A DNA stretch of 64,000 nucleotides, from positions 37,822,501 through 37,886,500 of the forward strand of contig BSBN01000213.1 in the NCBI GenBank assembly GCA_027924645.1, read 5' to 3'. Made by a program: the position numbers and the translations under genes. The first letter of the stretch is position 1. Every line of letters begins with the position of its first letter. This stretch comes from Cunninghamia lanceolata. Lineage: Eukaryota > Streptophyta > Pinopsida > Cupressales > Cupressaceae. Positions 58,381 to 64,000 of the stretch are shown here, one piece after another. The notes beneath the pieces were generated by a model. That model had not been told where the DNA came from and made no database searches. It worked only from the letters and a program-made list of their open reading frames with translations.

Positions 58381-59768
58381 TACTCAATAAAGCAAATACA
58401 CAACAAAAATCAGGAAGGCTATACCTATTAACTGGATTTCGTTGTCTTGTGGATCTTCTCAAAGTAGGAGTAAGAAGCCCTGCTTGTTCTTCTATATGCT
58501 CATCCTACATGTCATTATCTGAACTCTCTTCTTCTTCTCCACTCTCAAATCCATCTAATTGTTCGTCAACATGTGCATCTTCTTTCTTTCTGTATGTGTT
58601 TAAAAGTGCACTGTTTTAGTCTTTTCTTTTTCCTTTGGTTGTTCTTCACCTACATAAGCTCTAAACTCCCTGAAAATCACATCTCTAGATAAAATCATTT
58701 TTCAGGTTAGAGGGTTCCAAAGTTTGTAACCTTTTACATTCTCACCATAACCTACAAAGATGCATTTCTGAGCTTTTAGATCTAGTTTAGTACACTTTTC
58801 TTTAGGCACATGAACATAAGCCTCACAACCAAAGATCCTTAAATGTGAAACAAAAGGTTTTCTTTTTAACCACATTGCATAAGGAGTTTTATCTTCAAGA
58901 GTTGAACAAGGAGATCTATTAATCAAATAACAAGAAGTACTTACAGCCTCAACCCAAAAGCACTAATCTAGCTTAGCACTACTCAACATGCTACTAGCTC
59001 TTTCCATTAAGGTCCAGTTCATTCTTTTTGCAACCCCATTTTGTTGGGGAGTATAAGGTGCTGTCTTCAGTCTAACAATACCTGGATTCTTACAAAATTC
59101 ATCAAATTTCTTAGAACAATATTCACCACCATTATCTGATCTCAACACCCTAAACCTATTTTCTTTTCAACTAATACTTTAAATTCCTTAAACTTAGTGA
59201 AAACTTTAGATTTAGCATTCATAAGATAAATCCAAGTGTATCTTGAGACATCATCAGTAAATGTGACATAATATTGAGATTTTCCAAAAGAGTCAATATT
59301 CACTGGTCCAAAAACATCTAAATGCATAATCTCTAATAAACTCTTTCCTTTATTTGTTCTAATAAGAAATGATGATCTACTCTGTTTTCCAAACACACAA
59401 TGTTCACATAAATTATTTTTGCCAACAGAATAATCTGAAATACCGTCAACCAAATTTTTATTAATAATGGTCCTAAGACCTTTTTCATTGATGTGACCCA
59501 ATCTATGGTGCCACAACATACATTTATTTTCAGTGTTAGTTACATTGGCTGAATTATTCAAGGTAGATGCATTTAGTTTAAACAAAGTTTCCATCCGAGA
59601 TCCTTTAGCAACCACCCAATTCCCTCTTACCAACCTACAAACAGTCTTGTCAAATGTCACATGCATTCCAGAATCATTTAACTTGGATACAAAAAGTAAA
59701 TTTCTTGCAAGTCTTGGAATATGTAAAACATCATGAAGGGTTTTAATCCTTCCATTACTGAAACACAA
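58381..59768 (-). pseudogene. Copia integrase region of element H
   Basis: The HHCC module reads MLWHHRLGHINEKGLRTI and CEHCVFGKQSRS. The core follows with HLDVFGPVNIDSFGKSQYYV, TDDVSRYTWIYLM, then a frameshift at about 59145 and LRSDNGGEYCSKKFDEFC, TAPYTPQQNGVAKRMNWTL. A stop near 58965 interrupts the part before INRSPCSTLEDKTPYAMW, FGCEAYVHVPKEK and FVGYGENVKGYKLW. The acidic triad residues are visible, but the reading frame is broken at least twice. Confidence 0.9.
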
Positions 59769-59960
59769 CTATACCTTTCCTTTGCCAATTATCTGTTTAG
59801 TACTATTGTCACCAAGGAAAACTTCTCCTCCATCATATGTTGAATATTTGGAAAACCACTCCTTGTTGGGAGTCATATGATAAGAGCAACCTGAATTAAT
59901 AAGCCAAGCATCATTACTTATAGTGTTAGCTGAAATAATCAAAGCATCATTATCACCATC
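59769..59960 (-). pseudogene. Copia protease of element H with mutated active site
   Basis: DAWLINSGCSYHMTPN is the active-site region. The catalytic Asp of the usual D-S-G is Asn here (codon at 59895-59897, consistent with G to A on the coding strand), so even a repaired frame would be inactive. EVFLGDNSTKQIIGKGKV follows, then a stop. Confidence 0.88.
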
Positions 59961-60728
59961 TTCTGAGAATTTTTCTATGGAGGAATCTGAGCTCTTTTTC
60001 TTGCTTTTACAATCCTTCTTCATATGTCCCCTTTTCCCATAGGTCCAACACTTTACTTTGCTCTTACTAGGGGTTTTAGAACATCCTTTAGACTTACCCT
60101 TCTTCTTATCCCCTTTAGGTGCTTTTTCCTTAGACCTACCCCTTACATGCAACGCATCTTGGGATCCACCGTTTTTGGACTTTCTTCTCATTTCTTATGA
60201 AAGAAGAGTAGCAATGATATTGTCCATCTTTGGATCTACACCACTACCATTGATAGCAACAATTAAATTTTCCCAAGATTCTGGTAAAGAACAAAGTAAC
60301 AAGATGCATTTATCTTCATCTTCTAGCTTAACATCTATAGATGCAAGTTGACTTTAAAGATTTAAATGATTTGCAACAGAATCACCATCTTTCATCTTTA
60401 AAGAATACAACCGTCTTTTGAGGTATAACTTGTTAATTAGACTTTTGGTTTGATAAATATCACATATCCTCTTCCATAGCTTGTATGCAATAGATTCAGT
60501 AGAAACATTCAAGAGGATGACATCTATAAGGCACAACCTTATGGTTCCTCGTACTTTTTAATCAAATTTTAACCATTCTTCATCAGTAATAGTTGTAGAT
60601 GGTTTATTCTCATTGGAAACAACTAACAATTGTTCTCTTTCTTCTAAGAGATCTTCCATTTTCAATTTCCACATCTCATAGCTAGAACCATTGAACATCT
60701 CAATATCTAGATGAGAGGTAGAACCCAT
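59961..60728 (-). pseudogene. Copia gag of element H
   Basis: Starts at ATG 60728 (MGSTSHLDIEMFNGSSYEMW), the expected gag N-terminus. A TAA at 60558-60560 replaces a likely CAA (Gln) before KVRGTIRLCL; another stop lies near 60354. The gag helix region (LWKRICDIYQTKSLINKLYL, LKMKDGDSVANHL) leads to a basic linker and a zinc knuckle at 60009-60050. That knuckle reads CWTYGKRGHMKKDC, with Tyr in place of the second Cys. Confidence 0.9.
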
Positions 60729-60842
60729 TGTAAACAATCTTCTTCACAAATATGCAAAACCCACAAAACAAAAGCTCCCACTGTAGCAAAAATACCTTCA
60801 ACACTTTAATAGAAAGGCGTCCCTCACTCAATAGAACCGTTA

Positions 60843-60854
60843 GCTCTGATACCA
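60843..60854 (-). promoter_or_regulatory. primer-binding site of element H
   Basis: TGGTATCAGAGC on the minus strand, two bases inside the right LTR boundary. Confidence 0.93.
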
Positions 60855-60856
60855 AA

Positions 60857-62246
60857 TGTTGAACATGAAGGTAGAACTGCTGCTATAAACTTTATAATTA
60901 TGTGGTTACAAAGATGAAAATAAGATTAATCCATAACAATTAATGTGTAAGTGATTTTGTACTTTCAATCCAATGTAAAATAGAAGAAAATAGATTGCAA
61001 GAAGAAGACAAATATTTACGTGGAGAAACCATTTCAGGAAAAAACTCCACACTAAAGGTGTTTATGCTTGTATTAAATCTCTTTGAGAAAGATTACATTC
61101 AATCATGAAATTCCTCTGATTCCTTGATGCACTTCAAAATCTTCTTCAATCTTCAAATCTTGCTCTTTGGAAAAACTATTATGCTTTTTTAATTACAACT
61201 TCAAAGGTTCTTAATTCAAAAGCTTGAAACTCAAACTACAATAAATTGTATTTGATAACATGAGACAAGTCCTCATACAAAAACCAAGCGCTTCAAATAG
61301 AGAACTCTAAAGTCAAACAATACCAAGCATCCTGTTAACTGCTAGTCTTGATTGTGGGTGCCCAAGTTGTCCCACTTTAACTTAGTCAACATAAATGATA
61401 TTTCCAAATAAAAGCAACAACTGAAAGTCTCTAGGTTGGATGCCCAAGTTGTCCCAATCTATTTTAGTCAACTGAAGTGATCAACACACATCAATATCAT
61501 GCAAACAACCTGAATGATTGATGTCCCCAATATTATTCTGAATCAACCTGTTCTGTAACATGCAAGTGACATGCAAATACTTGTAGCACCATGCAAGAGT
61601 TATCCAAATCTGATCTTGAGTTAGAATGTCATGCAAGTTACATGCAACACCATATAATTGACATGCAACAACATGCAAGTCAAAATAACTGACATGCAAG
61701 AACCTGCAAGCACATGCAAGTTCATAGAAGCAACATGCAATGACATGCAAGTGACATGCAACAACATGCAAGATTTTATGAGCTCATGCAACCACATGAA
61801 AAAACATGCAAGTCCATGCAAGATTTTATGAACTCATGCAAGCAATATTCCAATATCATGCATCTCTAACACTTTTGATAACTCCCACATCATATCCATG
61901 CAAAGTGTACCAACAATATCCACTCATGTACATAAAAATGCAAACTCCCAGTCTAAATATAAAACACATCCAAAGTGAGTGCCCAAGTTAACTCCCACTC
62001 ATTAGGAGTTGTCAAGAACCCAAAATAAACTTCAAGGAGTTGTCAACAAGTCTTCATGGACCCCACTCCAAAAGTGGATGCCTAAGTTTGACCCTACCAT
62101 TTAGGAGTTAATTACAATAAGCCAAGTGTTATAATTAAATATTAATTTATCTCTCAAAATCCTTATGTGTTGGGGAACACATTCCAAGAACTTTGAAGAC
62201 ACATGAATTGGTTAGGATTGCAAGTTAATGGCAACTTATCCCAACA
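60857..62246 (-). repeat. 5' LTR of element H (1,390 bp)
   Basis: Copy of 55265-56744, with a shorter CATGCAA array (61558-61865). Adjacent to the primer-binding site. Confidence 0.92.
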
Positions 62247-62814
62247 AAGTATTATTTCTTTAATGTGTCATCCATGTCTCATGTCTTTGCCTACTAGTGA
62301 TGTAACCTATACCTAAAATTATTCTTAACCCTACTTTTTTCTCTCCTTTGCATCCAATTTAAATCCTTATATTCCTAAACCCAATACAACCACTAATATT
62401 GTTAACTAGGGCTTTCACATATGTTTTAAGCATGTTTCAAGTTTGGACCTAAAGTGCCTATTGGAATATAGTTAAGTGGAACTTCCATGTCTACCAAAAT
62501 AAACTTGTCTTGGGCCCAAATTATTTATATTATCTACTTCACTCAGACTCTCATGTATAGAATTTAATCTTGTGTCATGTTCCTAGGCTTGAGAATGCAA
62601 ATGTCATCATTAATCTTAGAAAAAACTTGGAAAACACCTTTCCTTTGATGAGGGGAAGTAACTTGGCATCAATAAATTTACATGTTGAAGCACATCATCC
62701 CATAATGTATATCTCATATTAGTAGTCAAAGCTTGAAATCTAAAAATATAATCCTTAATTTGATTTTGTACTTATTATTTTCATTATAGTGATAGATGTC
62801 TTAAGCTGAATATT
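62247..62814 (-). other. probable decayed 3' part of a gypsy gag
   Basis: Immediately downstream (minus strand) of the gag domain at 62815-63144. Short frames with stops include LITTN-like and DDVLQHVN-like pieces reminiscent of gag C-terminal sequence, but too broken to annotate firmly. Confidence 0.35.
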
Positions 62815-63144
62815 TCAATGAAAATGTTTGTTGAAAGCATTAACCAAATCCTTAAATGAAGTGATAAAAGTGTGAGCCAATGAATAGAACAATGTAAAAT
62901 CATGGCCACTCAATCTTGATTGAAATAATTTGGCAAGTAATTGAACCTCATGAAAATAAGTAAAGCATATAGTAGTGAAAGTCCTAATATGAAGCAATGG
63001 ATCCCCTTTAGCATCATACTTTGTTAAACAACGTACCACCAATCCACTTGGTGATGGATAAGTCAAAATGTTATATGCCAAAGGATTGTTTAATATTTCT
63101 CTAGAATTATCTTGTGTTTTTAAATATTTGCATGTAAGTATCAA
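62815..63144 (-). pseudogene. Ty3/gypsy gag domain fragment
   Basis: A 109-codon minus-strand frame reading NPLAYNILTYPSPSGLVVRC, then KYDAKGDPLLHIRTF, EVQLLAKLFQSRLSGHDF, LFYSL and FITSFKDLVNAFNKHF. This is the retrotransposon capsid pattern: a DP-H-F segment, an L-LF-SL-G segment, a W/F-YSL segment and a final SF-L-F-KHF helix. It ends at a stop at 62815, where gag normally continues. No LTR or primer-binding site is visible nearby, so the element is truncated or extends past the window. Confidence 0.7.
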
Positions 63145-64000
63145 TATTTTATTCTAGATGGTCAATACTAGTGATGAGGTAATTTGCATAAGGTGAAATA
63201 TCATGTGCACATTGACCCATATTCATATCTGTATGCACTATTCATTGTGTAGTAGTGGTAGAGGATGCAAAATATGTATCATAAACTAATGGAACATTAT
63301 CCTCACCTATACCAAGTAAAAATCATAAAAGATCCTCATGTTGTTCTTCATCCTTTGGTATGTCTAAATCATGTGTTTATTCAATAGAGGGTGTAGAAGA
63401 ATTTATTTACAATCACTCGAGGATGCACCATAAAAAAGTACAAAAGGATCCAAGTGAGGGTAACCATAGACATCAAAAGGTGGTATATCATTATGAGGCA
63501 TATAAATATTGATGGGATCCATTAAGGAAGGGCTGAGCTAGAAGGGGAAGAATGAGAATCATGAGTAAAACATGGTCTAAGGCCAATAGTGAGTTGATCT
63601 ATAAAAGAACATGACAAATCATGAAAAAATGCATAAGTATGCCATGAATAAAACCATTGTTTAGCTTTATCAACCAAAGTATCATCGAATGCATGCACTA
63701 AAGTATGATCATCATGTATAGAAGCACATTAAAAAGATAAGAATGATCTAACATGTAACTTTACATCTTCAATTCTACTAAATGACTCTATCATTAGTGT
63801 TGAAGAGGGATGCACATCATAAACTAAATCACCATGAAATAGAGTCATCAACCTCATCATGGGAAGATAAATAAATATTGCTTTTCTCATCACTAAACAT
63901 ATCATCAATAGACCAAAAGCCACAAGAAGGGAAGGACTAGAAAGTGCATGTGAAGGTGAAATATGTGTATCAAAAACACTACTATCCTCAAGGAAAGATG
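63145..64000 (-). pseudogene. possible N-terminal gag or leader of the same gypsy remnant
   Basis: Minus-strand frames at 63723-63923 (ESFSRIEDVKLHVRSFLSF) and just downstream (LVDKAKQWFYSWHTYAFFHD) share gag-like words such as AKQWFYSW but are separated by stops. Assignment is tentative and the region runs to the window edge. Confidence 0.35.

Larger units (their letters stand above)
55265..62246 (-). mobile_element. element H: Ty1/copia retrotransposon (decayed)
   Basis: On the minus strand it begins TGTTGGGATAA and ends TTCATGTTCAACA. LTRs are 1,480 bp (left, 3') and 1,390 bp (right, 5'). A Met-tRNA primer-binding site lies beside the right LTR and an AAGTGGGAGAA tract beside the left one. 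Gag, protease, integrase, RT and RNase H are all recognisable in Copia order with stops, frameshifts and active-site changes. Flanks AATAA and AAGTA are not a perfect duplication. The protease/integrase sequence suggests the Tork group, tentatively. Confidence 0.93.

Noticed and set aside
55260..62251. A perfect target duplication for element H
   Set aside because: The flanking pentamers AATAA and AAGTA match at only three positions, so no duplication is claimed.

Overview
The window is plant nuclear DNA from a large, repeat-filled genome, most likely a gymnosperm or another giant-genome seed plant. The evidence is almost complete occupation by LTR retrotransposons, three levels of nesting, plant-type gag/pol domains, tRNA-Met-type primer-binding sites (TGGTATCAGAGC) and very long LTRs. 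I cannot name the species. I found no intact host gene, tRNA, rRNA or CRISPR array; the only long intact reading frame (1,085 codons) belongs to a retroelement.

Layout. 1-5400: AT-rich DNA, a small minisatellite (1790-2010) and about 2.3 kb of degenerate telomere-like hexamer repeats (CCCTAA/TTCTAA; 2699-3852 and 4318-5230) whose orientation flips at 5240-5375. 5401-45498: one old Ty3/gypsy chromovirus-type element (A) with about 5-kb LTRs and a 1.7-kb deleted interior. Its 3' LTR is split by three later insertions, each with a 5-bp target duplication: B (13555-28409, TCTCT), a gag/protease/G-patch element without RT, itself split by a Copia element C (16845-24113, TACAA); E (29662-32200, AGTAA), a 2.5-kb solo LTR; and F (34362-45378, GTTGT), a non-autonomous element with a 1,085-aa gag-like ORF and a 3' LTR that ends in a 729-bp-arm palindrome. 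With the insertions removed, A's 3' LTR is about 5.0 kb, matching its 5' LTR of 4,969 bp. 45502-45666 is a hairpin MITE directly beside A's insertion site. 45667-49207: AT-rich, then pyrimidine-rich DNA without recognisable genes. 49213-52879: small non-autonomous LTR element G (minus strand, TGTCT duplication). 55265-62246: a Copia element H on the minus strand with decayed gag-pol and LTRs packed with CATGCA motifs. 62815-63923: minus-strand remains of a gypsy gag.

Functionally the window is a graveyard. C and H once encoded complete gag-PR-IN-RT-RNaseH polyproteins. A kept only gag and the tail of an integrase chromodomain. B and F carry only structural (gag-like) proteins and would depend on enzymes from other elements. 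Many stop codons in A, C and H fit C-to-T decay of methylated DNA (CAG/CAA/CGA to stop, TGG to TAG/TGA). The observations most worth following are the palindromic 3' LTR of F with an inverted 18-nt primer-binding site, the intact F ORF with a membrane-like hairpin and a G-patch-like motif, the hairpin-repeat leader of B, the as-1-like TGACG pair in LTR E, and a degenerate antisense coding region inside the LTRs of A.
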